A stretch of 64,000 nt of DNA, from NCBI RefSeq assembly GCF_901482695.1, contig NZ_LR590484.1:2790001-2854000 (forward strand), read 5' to 3'. Below, one piece after another: positions 17,383-26,329 of the stretch. The position numbers and the translations under genes are program-made. The DNA comes from Sphingobacterium thalpophilum (lineage in GTDB: Bacteria > Bacteroidota > Bacteroidia > Sphingobacteriales > Sphingobacteriaceae). The notes under the pieces were generated by a model, which saw only the letters and a program-made list of their open reading frames with translations, did no database searches and was not told the origin of the DNA. Position 1 is the stretch's first letter. The number at the start of each line of letters is the position of its first letter.

Positions 17383-17937
17383 TTACATGGCTTCTGCCAC
17401 CACTTCGGTCACTTCGGGAACCATGCGTTTCAATAAGCCTTCTATACCTGCTTTAAGCGTGATGGTAGACGAAGGGCAGCCGCTGCACGAACCTTTTAAT
17501 TCAACAGTCACCACACCTTCATGGAAAGACTTGTAGTGGATAGCACCACCATCTTGCTCAACAGCGGGCCGTACGTAATCATGTAGAACCTGTTGGATCT
17601 TGACTTCGGTGTCTGTTCCTTCAAAGTTTACCTCGGTGTCATGGTGGACAGCCTTTACGGCTAGTTCAGATTCAACTGCGCCTTTTACAAAGTCTTTTAA
17701 CAGGGCCTCGATATCTTCCCACTCCGCATCATCCGTTTTGGTGACCGTTACAAAATTGCTAGCAAAAAATACGCCGTTCACAAAATTGAACTTGAACAGT
17801 TCCTGAGCAAAAGGGGAATCCTGTGCCGCTTCTTTATTTGGAAAATCCACACTCCCGTTGATCAGTAATTTATTGACCAGAAATTTCATGGTCGAAGGGT
17901 TGGGAGTAGATTCTGTATATACGTTGATCGTAGCCAT
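17383..17937 (-). CDS. Nfu-type iron-sulfur cluster scaffold/carrier protein
   Basis: A 184-residue protein from the ATG at 17937. The N-terminal Nfu_N domain begins with YTESTPNPSTMKFLVN; the C-terminal NifU-like domain carries the cluster-ligating CxxC in GSCSGCPSSTITLK. Such proteins receive Fe-S clusters and deliver them to apo-enzymes. The ORF remains open nine codons further up, but MATINVYTEST is the family's start. Single gene with its own terminator. Confidence 0.93.
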   Translation of the reverse strand: MATINVYTESTPNPSTMKFLVNKLLINGSVDFPNKEAAQDSPFAQELFKFNFVNGVFFASNFVTVTKTDDAEWEDIEALLKDFVKGAVESELAVKAVHHDTEVNFEGTDTEVKIQQVLHDYVRPAVEQDGGAIHYKSFHEGVVTVELKGSCSGCPSSTITLKAGIEGLLKRMVPEVTEVVAEAM

Positions 17938-18010
17938 TTGAATTTCAATTTTTATTCCAAACAAAGATAGTTCAAAAGAAGTTCTCTTAAGGTCATTTAT
18001 AAGTCAAAGC

Positions 18011-19360
18011 TTATAAAGACACGCCGGTATAATTTGATGGACTGATAGCCTTTAGCTCGGCTTTCACCTCATCCGATACGTTGAGATTGTCTACAAATGT
18101 GGCAATAGTCTCACGTGTCACATGTGTGTTGGTGCGTGTAAGATCTTTCAATGCCTCATATGGTTTGGGGTAGCCTTCTCTCCGCAATATCGTTTGCAAT
18201 GCTTCAGCAACCACAGCCCAGTTGTTGTCCAGATCATTGGCTAGAGCTGCCTCGTTGAGGATGAGCTTGCGTAAACCTCTCAATGTCGATTTTATAGCGA
18301 TTAACGTATGGGCAAACGGCACACCGATATTGCGTAAGACAGTTGAGTCCGTCAGATCTCGTTGTAAGCGGGAAACCGGCAGTTTTGCGGCTAGATGTTC
18401 GAAGATTGCATTGGCAATGCCGAGATTTCCTTCGGCATTCTCAAAATCAATCGGGTTCACTTTGTGAGGCATGGCCGAAGAACCAATTTGTCCGGCGGTA
18501 ATTTTCTGCTTGAAATATTCCATCGAAATATAGGTCCATATATCCCGGCATAGATCGATAATAATGGTATTGATCCGTTTCAGTGCATCACAGCTGGCGG
18601 CAAAGTTATCATAATGTTCGATCTGGGTGGTTGTCTGCGAGCGGTCCAGTCCCAGGACCATATTGACGAAATTGTTGCCAAAGCTTACCCAATCGGTATG
18701 TGGATAGGCTACATGATGTGCATTAAAATTACCTGTTGCCCCGCCAAATTTGGCTGAATAGGGTACTGCATGCAAAAGCTGCAGCTGACGTTCGATGCGT
18801 TCGATAAATACGTACAATTCCTTACCCAGTCGTGTGGGCGATGCTGGCTGGCCATGCGTACGGGCAAGCATCGGGATATCTGACCAAGATGTTGCCAGTG
18901 ACTTTAGTTCCTGAAGCAGTTCGTCGATAGCAGGCATGTAGCTTTCCTTAATGGCTTCTTTCCAGGAAAGGGGAATCGCTGTATTGTTGATATCTTGAGA
19001 GGTGAGCCCGAAATGAATAAATTCAAGATAATCCTGTAGGCCCAGTTTCTCAAATTGATCTTTTAGAAAATACTCAACCGCCTTAACATCATGATTGGTT
19101 ACTTTTTCAGTGTTTTTGATCCATATAGCGTCTTCCTCCGAAAAATTGCGGTAGATATCTCTTAGCTTCTCGTTCAATGTTTTGTCAAAATGCTGTAGCT
19201 GCGGAATTCCGGATTCGCTCAGTGCGATAAAATACTCGACTTCGACACGAACCCGATATTTTATCAGGGCAAACTCAGAAAAAAAAGCGGCAAGCTCATT
19301 GGTATTATTGTAATAGCGTCCGTCAATAGGCGTAACTGCTGTTAGAGATGATAAAGCCAT
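18011..19360 (-). CDS. purB: Adenylosuccinate lyase
   Basis: A 449-residue member of the fumarase/aspartase superfamily with the signature SSAMPHKVNPIDFENAEG near residue 293-310. It cleaves SAICAR and adenylosuccinate, releasing fumarate, in purine biosynthesis. N-terminal TAVTPIDGRYYNNT is characteristic of the long PurB form (as in E. coli). Complete; transcribed alone on the minus strand. Confidence 0.95.
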   Translation of the reverse strand: MALSSLTAVTPIDGRYYNNTNELAAFFSEFALIKYRVRVEVEYFIALSESGIPQLQHFDKTLNEKLRDIYRNFSEEDAIWIKNTEKVTNHDVKAVEYFLKDQFEKLGLQDYLEFIHFGLTSQDINNTAIPLSWKEAIKESYMPAIDELLQELKSLATSWSDIPMLARTHGQPASPTRLGKELYVFIERIERQLQLLHAVPYSAKFGGATGNFNAHHVAYPHTDWVSFGNNFVNMVLGLDRSQTTTQIEHYDNFAASCDALKRINTIIIDLCRDIWTYISMEYFKQKITAGQIGSSAMPHKVNPIDFENAEGNLGIANAIFEHLAAKLPVSRLQRDLTDSTVLRNIGVPFAHTLIAIKSTLRGLRKLILNEAALANDLDNNWAVVAEALQTILRREGYPKPYEALKDLTRTNTHVTRETIATFVDNLNVSDEVKAELKAISPSNYTGVSL

Positions 19361-19429
19361 AGATTGAATGATTTTTTGGCAAAGGTAAAAAAATGCTTGG
19401 AGCTTAGCAATTTAATTGGGTAGATATAA

Positions 19430-19456
19430 AAAATGCCCCCTGTGTCAGGAGGCATC
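19430..19456 (-). terminator. Terminator after the first heptad lipoprotein gene
   Basis: On the minus strand ATGCCTCC...GGGGGCAT forms an imperfect hairpin followed by T6. It starts about 30 bases past the lipoprotein stop. Confidence 0.65.
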
Positions 19457-19486
19457 TCTATGCTGATAAAATTCTGTTTCGAAGAA

Positions 19487-19711
19487 TTAGTGAGCAGCTT
19501 TAGTAGAATCAACAGCAGTTTTAGCTGAATCAACAGCAGTTTTAGCTGAGTCTAATGCTGTATTAGCTGAATCCAATGCAGTGTTAGCTGAATCTAAAGC
19601 TGTGTTTGCAGAATCAGTAGCAACGTCAGATTTTTTACCAGTTTCACCACATGATGCGAAAGCTACTGTTAGAGCTAATCCTAAGAAACCTAATTTGAAT
19701 GCGTTTTTCAT
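19487..19711 (-). CDS. Small heptad-repeat lipoprotein, paralog 1
   Basis: A 74-residue lipoprotein: signal MKNAFKLGFLGLALTVAFAS then lipobox Cys21. The mature part is about six tandem 7-residue units of the type ALDSANT/AVDSAKT, ending in KAAH. A strict 7-residue period with Ala/Leu/Val at fixed places predicts a coiled coil, like Braun's lipoprotein Lpp in layout, although there is no Lpp-like C-terminal lysine pair and no homology is claimed. A paralog lies 150 bases upstream with the same signal peptide and promoter layout but its own terminator. Confidence 0.85.
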   Translation of the reverse strand: MKNAFKLGFLGLALTVAFASCGETGKKSDVATDSANTALDSANTALDSANTALDSAKTAVDSAKTAVDSTKAAH

Positions 19712-19755
19712 CTTATTAAAATTAAAATAATTTACAAATCTTGTTATTTAAGGGT

Positions 19756-19783
19756 TTATACCAATAAATTGAAAAGGTAACCC
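19756..19783 (-). promoter_or_regulatory. Putative ECF-like promoter of heptad lipoprotein 1
   Basis: Read on the minus strand: GGGTTACCTTTT (from 19783), then GTATAA at 19761-19756, with 14 bases between GTTACC and GTATAA. The paralog's upstream region has the same two boxes at the same spacing. The predicted start is about 38 bases before the ATG. Confidence 0.6.
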
Positions 19784-19799
19784 AGCTTTTTATTTTTTT

Positions 19800-19840
19800 T
19801 AAAAAAAGAGAGGTTTCTCTTTCGAAAAACCTCTTCAAAT
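19800..19840 (-). terminator. Terminator after the second heptad lipoprotein gene
   Basis: On the minus strand GAGGTTTTTCGAAAGAGAAACCTC forms a hairpin followed by a T7 run. Confidence 0.65.
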
Positions 19841-19858
19841 AACTCATTCGGTTCCGAA

Positions 19859-20080
19859 TTATTTTGTAGCAGCTGAATCAACTTTGTTTGCAGCAGAGTC
19901 AACTTTGTTAGCAGCTGAATCAAGAGTAGTTTTAGCTGAATCTAAAGTGTTTGCAGCTGAATCCAATGTGTTAGCAACTGAATCATTAGCACCTTCAGCT
20001 TTTTTCTCTGTATTGTTACAAGATGCGAAAGCTACAGTTAAAGCTAAACCTAAGAAACCGAATTTTAATGCGTTTTTCAT
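19859..20080 (-). CDS. Small heptad-repeat lipoprotein, paralog 2
   Basis: A 73-residue lipoprotein nearly identical to its neighbour in the signal peptide (MKNALKFGFLGLALTVAFAS, lipobox Cys21). The mature region repeats a 7-residue unit (DSAANTL, DSAKTTL, DSAANKV), again predicting a helical coiled coil. It ends in AATK; a C-terminal Lys is also the peptidoglycan-linked residue of Lpp, but linkage here is only a guess. Own promoter and terminator, so the two genes are a tandem duplication rather than an operon. Confidence 0.85.
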   Translation of the reverse strand: MKNALKFGFLGLALTVAFASCNNTEKKAEGANDSVANTLDSAANTLDSAKTTLDSAANKVDSAANKVDSAATK

Positions 20081-20128
20081 TTTCTAATTTTCTAATTTAA
20101 ATTGAAATAATTTTCTTTTTTCATTTCT

Positions 20129-20156
20129 TAATACACGTTACCCAAAAAGGTAACCC
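20129..20156 (-). promoter_or_regulatory. Putative ECF-like promoter of heptad lipoprotein 2
   Basis: On the minus strand GGGTTACCTTTT (from 20156) and GTATTA (20134-20129), again 14 bases apart, as in the paralog. Here a second, inverted GGGTAAC copy lies between the boxes. The predicted start is about 42 bases before the ATG. Confidence 0.6.
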
Positions 20157-20375
20157 AAAAAAAGCTATTTTTTTTAAAATAGATTCAAACGTCTGTTTGT
20201 CAGTGTTTTGTATTTTGTCTTCTTGTTTTTGAGCTGGGGTGTTGGCGCTCTTGTGAAGCTCGGCTTCTGAAGATCAGCAATAAATAATGACGGGTTCCGT
20301 CGAGTTGCAGCAAACAATTTTGGAATATTTTTCTTATTTTAAAAGAAACACCTTTGTTAAAAATATATTGCAACT

Positions 20376-21725
20376 ATGTTTGATAAAGTCAAGAATATCA
20401 TGGATCTGGCCAAGTCTATCGACTTTGGCAAGTTAGAAGAAATATCGAAGAAGGTCGATTTGGGGGCGGTGATGGATGCCGTCTCAAAAATGGATGACAA
20501 GCAGCTGCAGGGGCTGATAAAGATGCTCGGTGCAGGCAAGGAAAAGAAAGAGCTGCCTGCAATAAATGGAGATTTTTATGATATGGACAGCAAACTGACC
20601 GGTGCTGATCGCGAGCTACAGCTGAAAGTACGCGAATTCATGGAACAGGAAGTCAAGCCTATTGTAAACAAATATTGGTTACGGGACGAATTCCCTTTCG
20701 AGATCGTTCCTAAACTGGCGGCGCTCAATATATGTGGATATACCTATGATGGCTACGGCTGTGCTGGCGGCAGTTCGTTAATGGAAGGTATTATTGCCTC
20801 TGAAATTGCGCGTGTGGATGCATCGGTAGCTACTTTCTTTGGTGTGCAGAGTGGTCTGGCAATGGGCTCCATTTATATCTGTGGTTCGGATGAACAGAAA
20901 CAGGAGTGGCTGCCAAGGATGCAAAAGATGGAAGTGATAGGCGCCTTTGGTCTGACCGAACCCGAAGTCGGATCGGGCGCTGCGGGCGGACTGACGACGA
21001 CCTGTAAGAAAACTGCTGACGGCTGGTTGCTGAATGGCCAAAAGAAATGGATCGGCAATTCCACCTTTTCCGATATGACGATTATTTGGGCCAGGGACCT
21101 CGACGATGGAGAGGTGAAAGGCTTCATTGTCCGTAAAGATAATCCCGGCTTTTCTGTCGAAAAAATTAAGGATAAAATGGCCTTACGTATTGTTCAAAAT
21201 GGGCTTATTACGCTGGATAATTGTGTTGTTCCCGAAACCGACCGCTTGCAGAATGCGAATTCCTTCAAAGATACGGGTAAGGTTCTTCAGATGACAAGGG
21301 CGGGAGTCGCCTGGATGGCTGTAGGCTGTGCCAGGGGCGCCTATGAAAATGCATTGGACTATACCCGAAAGAGAAAGCAATTTGGTAAACCCATCGCATC
21401 TTTCCAGTTGATCCAGAACCATTTGGTGGAGATGCTCTCCAATCTGACAGCGATGCAGACGCTGGTGTTTAGGCTATCCGAACTGCAGGATGCGGGACAG
21501 TTGCGTGATGAACATGCTTCTCTGGCTAAAGTGTTCTGTTCGTTACGTACCCGAGACATTGTGTCCAAGGCCAGGGAAGTTATGGGCGGCAATGGTATTT
21601 TACTGGAATATAACGTCGCTAGATTTCTAGCCGATGCGGAGGCAATCTATTCTTATGAAGGTACAAAGGAGATCAACTCGCTGATTGTCGGAAGGAGCAT
21701 CACGGGATTCAGCGCCTTTGTCTGA
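20376..21725 (+). CDS. Acyl-CoA dehydrogenase, glutaryl-CoA dehydrogenase-like, with N-terminal extension
   Basis: A 449-residue FAD enzyme. After an unusual helical N-terminal stretch of about 60 residues (KVDLGAVMDAVSKMDDKQLQ), the normal acyl-CoA dehydrogenase fold begins. It has the FAD/substrate signature GAFGLTEPEVGSGAAG, GQKKWIGNSTFSD, and the arginine-rich YTRKRKQFGKPIASFQLIQ. Glu428 in YEGTKEIN occupies the place of the catalytic base of glutaryl-CoA dehydrogenases. It would oxidise a short or dicarboxylic acyl-CoA, feeding electrons to ETF. Single gene; substrate not shown by context. Confidence 0.88.
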   Translation: MFDKVKNIMDLAKSIDFGKLEEISKKVDLGAVMDAVSKMDDKQLQGLIKMLGAGKEKKELPAINGDFYDMDSKLTGADRELQLKVREFMEQEVKPIVNKYWLRDEFPFEIVPKLAALNICGYTYDGYGCAGGSSLMEGIIASEIARVDASVATFFGVQSGLAMGSIYICGSDEQKQEWLPRMQKMEVIGAFGLTEPEVGSGAAGGLTTTCKKTADGWLLNGQKKWIGNSTFSDMTIIWARDLDDGEVKGFIVRKDNPGFSVEKIKDKMALRIVQNGLITLDNCVVPETDRLQNANSFKDTGKVLQMTRAGVAWMAVGCARGAYENALDYTRKRKQFGKPIASFQLIQNHLVEMLSNLTAMQTLVFRLSELQDAGQLRDEHASLAKVFCSLRTRDIVSKAREVMGGNGILLEYNVARFLADAEAIYSYEGTKEINSLIVGRSITGFSAFV

Positions 21726-21782
21726 CACAGATGAAAGACTGCTGAAAAGAAGTTGTATGCGGTCCGCGGATTAAAACAAATC

Positions 21783-21816
21783 AGGCGCTGATCCGGATCG
21801 GCGCCTTGTTTGTTTT
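21783..21816. terminator. Terminator after the acyl-CoA dehydrogenase
   Basis: AGGCGCTGATC-CG-GATCGGCGCCT is an almost perfect hairpin followed by a T-rich stretch. It lies about 60 bases after the stop and also just past the convergent META-domain gene. Confidence 0.7.
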
Positions 21817-21836
21817 TATATGCGCTGAGCGAAGAG

Positions 21837-22622
21837 CTATTTACGATGCAGTCTCATCACAGCGATGTCGCCCATAATAAAGGTCAATGTATTGCCGCTG
21901 ACACTATACGTATTTACCTTTTCCAGGGTGGAGAAAAATGTCGCTTCACCATTGCCTTCACAAGCCATTTTCGTCGACATTATCGGCCCAAAGCTGATCT
22001 TATTGCCCGCTGTTTTAAAGGTTGCATTATAATTGTTGCAGCTGCTGTTGCCATTCACTTTTCCTTCTTTGGCGCTGAAGTTCATCGTTGGTTTACGATG
22101 CGGATAAAGTCCTTCGAAAGCTATGCGAGCACCGGAGATATAATCGAGCTCCCAGCTGCCGCTGATGTCCTGTTGGTCTGCAGTGAGCAATCTGAACTTG
22201 GCCAGCGGGGCCATCTTTGCTTTGTTTAGGTTGAGAATATTACCATCCACTGTATAGTTGTCGGTGCTGAGCAAAGCCGCAGAAAGAGCACGCTCGATGG
22301 ACATATCGGGGCAAGCCATCATCGTGGACATACCTTTTGAAAATTTGATCTTTCCATTTTTTTCCAGCGTCAGTTCACCGCCGATTCCATTGCAGCCGCC
22401 GTTCGCACTGTAGCGTGTTTCATCCAGCTGTAGGTACGGTATTCTGCCATTGATCTCTGCAGCAACAGCTTTTCCATTCACTTCAATTAACTGCCATTTT
22501 TTTCCGACGATGTCCATGCCGGCTTTGTCAGACTGCGGTTTATCAGCACTTCTGTTTATCACCGAACAACTTGCCAGCCCCAGGATCGACATGGTCAGCA
22601 TCATAATTTTTATCAATCTCAT
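21837..22622 (-). CDS. Lipoprotein with two META (HslJ-like) domains
   Basis: The start is placed at the ATG 22622 (MRLIKIMMLTMSILGLASC), which gives a lipoprotein signal with Cys19. The frame is open 53 codons further up but that would run through the yidC terminator. The mature protein has two META/HslJ-like domains: the first with GGCNGIGGEL and STMMACPDMSIE, the second with GNSSCNNYNATF and STKMACEG. HslJ in E. coli is heat-inducible and linked to novobiocin resistance; the domain's biochemical role is unknown. Confidence 0.85.
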   Translation of the reverse strand: MRLIKIMMLTMSILGLASCSVINRSADKPQSDKAGMDIVGKKWQLIEVNGKAVAAEINGRIPYLQLDETRYSANGGCNGIGGELTLEKNGKIKFSKGMSTMMACPDMSIERALSAALLSTDNYTVDGNILNLNKAKMAPLAKFRLLTADQQDISGSWELDYISGARIAFEGLYPHRKPTMNFSAKEGKVNGNSSCNNYNATFKTAGNKISFGPIMSTKMACEGNGEATFFSTLEKVNTYSVSGNTLTFIMGDIAVMRLHRK

Positions 22623-22693
22623 GTGTAGTGTTTTTATTATTAACACCATAGTCAACGTTTGGTTTGGCAAACCGCTACACAAGTCCATAAACA

Positions 22694-22724
22694 AAGAAAG
22701 GCTTCCATTGAGGAAGCCTTCTCT
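22694..22724 (-). terminator. yidC terminator
   Basis: On the minus strand GAAGGCTTCC-TCAA-TGGAAGCCTTTC, followed by TTTG, starts 20 bases past the yidC stop. Confidence 0.75.
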
Positions 22725-22743
22725 ATCAGTAAGATAAATATTG

Positions 22744-24561
22744 CTATTTATTTTTGTTTTGTTGCGCTTGTTGTTGCGCACGCATCATTTCTTCCAATTT
22801 GGCCTGAAAAGACGATTTTTTCTCCACTTTTGGATTTTTCTTATTTTCCTCCAGCTTCGCGAGGATTTTGTCGTCATCTACCATTGAACGGATTACCAGC
22901 TGCGTCAGGAATGTGAACAATGCACTTAGAAAATAGTAATAATTCAAACCTGCAGGGAAACTGTTCAGGACAAAGAAGAAAATCAGTGGCATGATATAGC
23001 CCATGTATTTCATCTGTCCCGTGGCTCCTGATGTCGCATTGTTGTACCACGTGGTCAGCAAGGTTGTCAAGGTCATTAGGATACACATCAATGAGATATG
23101 GTTAAAGGACCCAAATATTGCCGGGAAGGTAAATAAGGTGTCGTATGTTGACATATCCTTCATGAATAAGAAGCTCTGTCCTCTCAGCTCAAATAAGTTT
23201 GGAAAGAAGTAGAAAAATGCAATGGTAAATGGCATTTGTAAAAGAAGCGGAAGACAGCCACCCAAAGGGTTCACGCCCACCTGCTTATACAATTTCATCT
23301 GTTCCTGCTGCATCAACATCTGGTTGTCTTCACCGACCTTTGCCTTGATCTCATCGAGCTGTGGTTTCAAGACCCGCATTTTGGCCATCGATACATACGA
23401 CTTGTATGTCATTGGTGATAGGATCAGTTTCAGCATTAATGTTAGCAGCAGAATAACAATACCATAACTCATGTGGAAGCCGTCCAGAAAATTGAATACC
23501 GGTACAGTGATCCACTGGTTGATCCACCGCATGGGACCCCAGCCCATGTTGATGATAGACTGATAGTCATTACCCTCCGCCTTCAGTACATTGTACTGAT
23601 TTGGGCCGAAGAAGAAATTTAATGTGTAATTATTATCCTTATGGTTGTCAAAACTCAATTCTGCATTCGTATTATACAGTTTGATAACATCTCCCTCAGT
23701 GGCGTGCTTCACGTCGACTTTGGCGTTGACAAAGCCGTCTTTGGCGCTGAGAATATTGGAAAAATAATGCTGTTTGAAAGCGATCCACTGTACTTTCTTT
23801 TCCAGTGCTTCGTCGTCATCTTTCGATTCGGACAGGTGGTCTACCTTATCCTCCTCTTTGTAGTAGAGTGTTGATTTCTGTCTTTCAGATTCTATGTTCT
23901 GCTCTTTTTGACGGAGCGCTGTATTCCAGTTGAGGGTTAATGTTTTCTGGCTTTGCGGGATCAGGTTCTGAATACCTTTTGTATTGACATCAAGTGCTAC
24001 ATTATAGCCTTTGCCCGCGATGGAGTATACGTATTCAATATACTGATCTGCGTTGTAGTTCAACCTGAATTTAACCGATTGTTTGCCTTCGCCCGTCACT
24101 TGAATATCTGTAGCCTCTGTATGGAAGTATAAATCGTTTGTTGAAATATTCTGTCCCGCTGCGTTGAACAGGAACCCAAACTTATTGTCCTCGCCATCAA
24201 AAAGCATCAATGGTTTTCCATTGAAATTCTTTTCACCTTTTAATTCGACTGATTTTACTTTACCGCCTTTTGTACTGATTTTGGCAATGATCGATTCATT
24301 CTCGAGGGTGATAATTTTTTCAGTTCCAAATTTTGAAGCACCAAAAGGTTTCTTCAATTCAGCAGAATCTGCAGTCGCTGCTGTTTGTGCTGCTTTTGCG
24401 ATAGAGTCATTCTTTACAGGCAATCCCTTTGCTGCCTGCGCTTTTGCGTCTTGTCGCGCCTGTTCTTGTTTGATTTCCGATTCTGAGGGCTTCATCAGGT
24501 AAAACGAACCAGTGATGATAGCAAACATCAGGACCAAACCAATTAGGGTATTTCTATCCAT
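22744..24561 (-). CDS. yidC: Membrane protein insertase YidC
   Basis: A 605-residue Oxa1/YidC-family insertase that places proteins in the inner membrane, alone or with SecYEG. One N-terminal transmembrane segment (LIGLVLMFAIITGSFYLM) is followed by a large periplasmic domain and the conserved five-helix core (SYGIVILLLTLMLKLILSP, PLGGCLPLLLQMPFTIAFFY). The C-terminal tail is basic and Gln/Asn-rich (QQAQQNKNK), common in Bacteroidota. It lies 38 bases downstream of pyrG in the same direction, a pairing common in this phylum. Confidence 0.97.
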   Translation of the reverse strand: MDRNTLIGLVLMFAIITGSFYLMKPSESEIKQEQARQDAKAQAAKGLPVKNDSIAKAAQTAATADSAELKKPFGASKFGTEKIITLENESIIAKISTKGGKVKSVELKGEKNFNGKPLMLFDGEDNKFGFLFNAAGQNISTNDLYFHTEATDIQVTGEGKQSVKFRLNYNADQYIEYVYSIAGKGYNVALDVNTKGIQNLIPQSQKTLTLNWNTALRQKEQNIESERQKSTLYYKEEDKVDHLSESKDDDEALEKKVQWIAFKQHYFSNILSAKDGFVNAKVDVKHATEGDVIKLYNTNAELSFDNHKDNNYTLNFFFGPNQYNVLKAEGNDYQSIINMGWGPMRWINQWITVPVFNFLDGFHMSYGIVILLLTLMLKLILSPMTYKSYVSMAKMRVLKPQLDEIKAKVGEDNQMLMQQEQMKLYKQVGVNPLGGCLPLLLQMPFTIAFFYFFPNLFELRGQSFLFMKDMSTYDTLFTFPAIFGSFNHISLMCILMTLTTLLTTWYNNATSGATGQMKYMGYIMPLIFFFVLNSFPAGLNYYYFLSALFTFLTQLVIRSMVDDDKILAKLEENKKNPKVEKKSSFQAKLEEMMRAQQQAQQNKNK

Positions 24562-24599
24562 TTTTAATAATTAAACTTAATTAATTGTATCCTTCTACA

Positions 24600-26210
24600 C
24601 TACTTTGATTTCTTGTTCGCCAAAGCAGCGGCTACAAAGCTAACAAAAAGTGGGTGAGGATTTGCAACAGTTGACTTTAATTCTGGATGAAATTGTCCCG
24701 CAACGAAAAAAGGATGATTTTTAAGTTCGACAATTTCAACTAAACCGGTTTCCGGATTAAAGCCAGAAGCGATCATTCCGGCAGCTTCATATTGTTTTAA
24801 ATAGGCATTGTTAAACTCATAACGGTGACGATGTCTTTCTGAGATCTTTGTTTTTCCATAGATCGCGAATGCTTTTGTCCCTTTTTTGATTTCACAGTCA
24901 TAGGCTCCTAAGCGCATTGTTCCACCCATATCGGTGATGTTTTTCTGCTCCTCCATTAGGTTGATGACCGGATTGCTGGTATTCGCATCCATTTCAAAGC
25001 TGTTGGCATCTTTCAGTCCCAGTACGTTTCTTCCGAACTCGATAACTGAGCATTGCATACCCAGACAGATACCGAAAAATGGAATATGATTTTCGCGCAC
25101 ATACTGAATGGCGTTTAATTTACCTTCCAGTCCGCGTTCACCAAATCCTGGCGCAACCAGCACTCCGTCCATACCTTTCAGTTTCTCGGCAACATTTTCC
25201 TTTGTAACACTTTCAGCGGCGATATAGCTGACCTTCACCTTGCATTCATTGCTCGCTCCTGCATGAATAAACCCTTCGGTAATGGACTTGTATGCGTCAG
25301 GAAGCTCAACATATTTTCCCACAAGGGCAATATTGACCTCGTTTGTTGGATTTTTGAGCTTGCCCAAAAATGCTTTCCAATTTTCCAGATCAGGTTCGTT
25401 TTTGCTCGAAAGTTTCAGCTTGGTTAACGCAGTTTTATCCAGATTTTCTTTTAGCATCAACAACGGTACATCATATATGGTGGATGCATCGATGGATTCT
25501 ACAACAGCATTGATATTGACATTACAGAATTGCGCTAATTTTTTGCGTATTTCCTGCGATAATTTATGTTCTGTACGACATACCAGAATATCTGGCTGTA
25601 CGCCATATTCCAGCAGAGTTTTGACTGAGTGCTGGGTTGGCTTTGTTTTGAGCTCGCCTGCAGCAGCGAGGTAGGGGACCAGTGTCAGGTGGATCACTAA
25701 GGAGTTATTCGCCCCAAGTTCCCAGCGCAGCTGTCTGACGGCTTCCACAAAAGGAAGCGATTCGATGTCACCGACTGTGCCGCCCAGCTCAGTAATGATA
25801 ATGTCATAGTTGCCAGATTCACCCAGCAATTGCATGCGGCGTTTGATCTCGTCGGTGATATGGGGAATGACTTGAACTGTTTTTCCTAAATATGCGCCTT
25901 CACGTTCCTGCTGGATCACATGCTGGTAAATACGGCCTGTTGTTACATTGTTCGCCTGGGAAGTAGGAACATTCAGGAAGCGTTCATAGTGACCTAAGTC
26001 AAGGTCGGTTTCAGCTCCATCCTCGGTGACATAGCATTCACCGTGCTCATAAGGATTTAAGGTTCCGGGATCAATGTTAATGTAAGGGTCGAATTTTTGA
26101 ATGGTCACTTTGTAGCCACGTGCCTGGAGAAGTTTAGCAAGGGAGGCTGCAATAATACCTTTCCCTAACGACGAAGTAACGCCGCCCGTAACAAAAATAT
26201 ATTTAGTCAT
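24600..26210 (-). CDS. pyrG: CTP synthase
   Basis: A 536-residue enzyme that aminates UTP to CTP using glutamine. The N-terminal synthetase domain starts [17 protein letters not shown] and contains [20 protein letters not shown]. The C-terminal class I glutamine amidotransferase has the nucleophile Cys382 in [13 protein letters not shown] and the His/Glu of [10 protein letters not shown]. Complete, with yidC directly downstream. Confidence 0.97.
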   Translation of the reverse strand: MTKYIFVTGGVTSSLGKGIIAASLAKLLQARGYKVTIQKFDPYINIDPGTLNPYEHGECYVTEDGAETDLDLGHYERFLNVPTSQANNVTTGRIYQHVIQQEREGAYLGKTVQVIPHITDEIKRRMQLLGESGNYDIIITELGGTVGDIESLPFVEAVRQLRWELGANNSLVIHLTLVPYLAAAGELKTKPTQHSVKTLLEYGVQPDILVCRTEHKLSQEIRKKLAQFCNVNINAVVESIDASTIYDVPLLMLKENLDKTALTKLKLSSKNEPDLENWKAFLGKLKNPTNEVNIALVGKYVELPDAYKSITEGFIHAGASNECKVKVSYIAAESVTKENVAEKLKGMDGVLVAPGFGERGLEGKLNAIQYVRENHIPFFGICLGMQCSVIEFGRNVLGLKDANSFEMDANTSNPVINLMEEQKNITDMGGTMRLGAYDCEIKKGTKAFAIYGKTKISERHRHRYEFNNAYLKQYEAAGMIASGFNPETGLVEIVELKNHPFFVAGQFHPELKSTVANPHPLFVSFVAAALANKKSK

Positions 26211-26329
26211 AACAATTAAAGGATTTCAATTTTATGTGGTCAAATGACCAAAATAGTTGCTCTATGTACGGGATACAAAGGTAGCAATTTTTATTCAAAA
26301 TTATAATTGCAGATCGGCCGAATAATAAA

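Noticed and set aside
19487-20080. CRISPR-like regular repeats at the heptad lipoproteins
   Set aside because: The 21-base periodicity reflects 7-residue protein repeats within open frames; there are no spacers.
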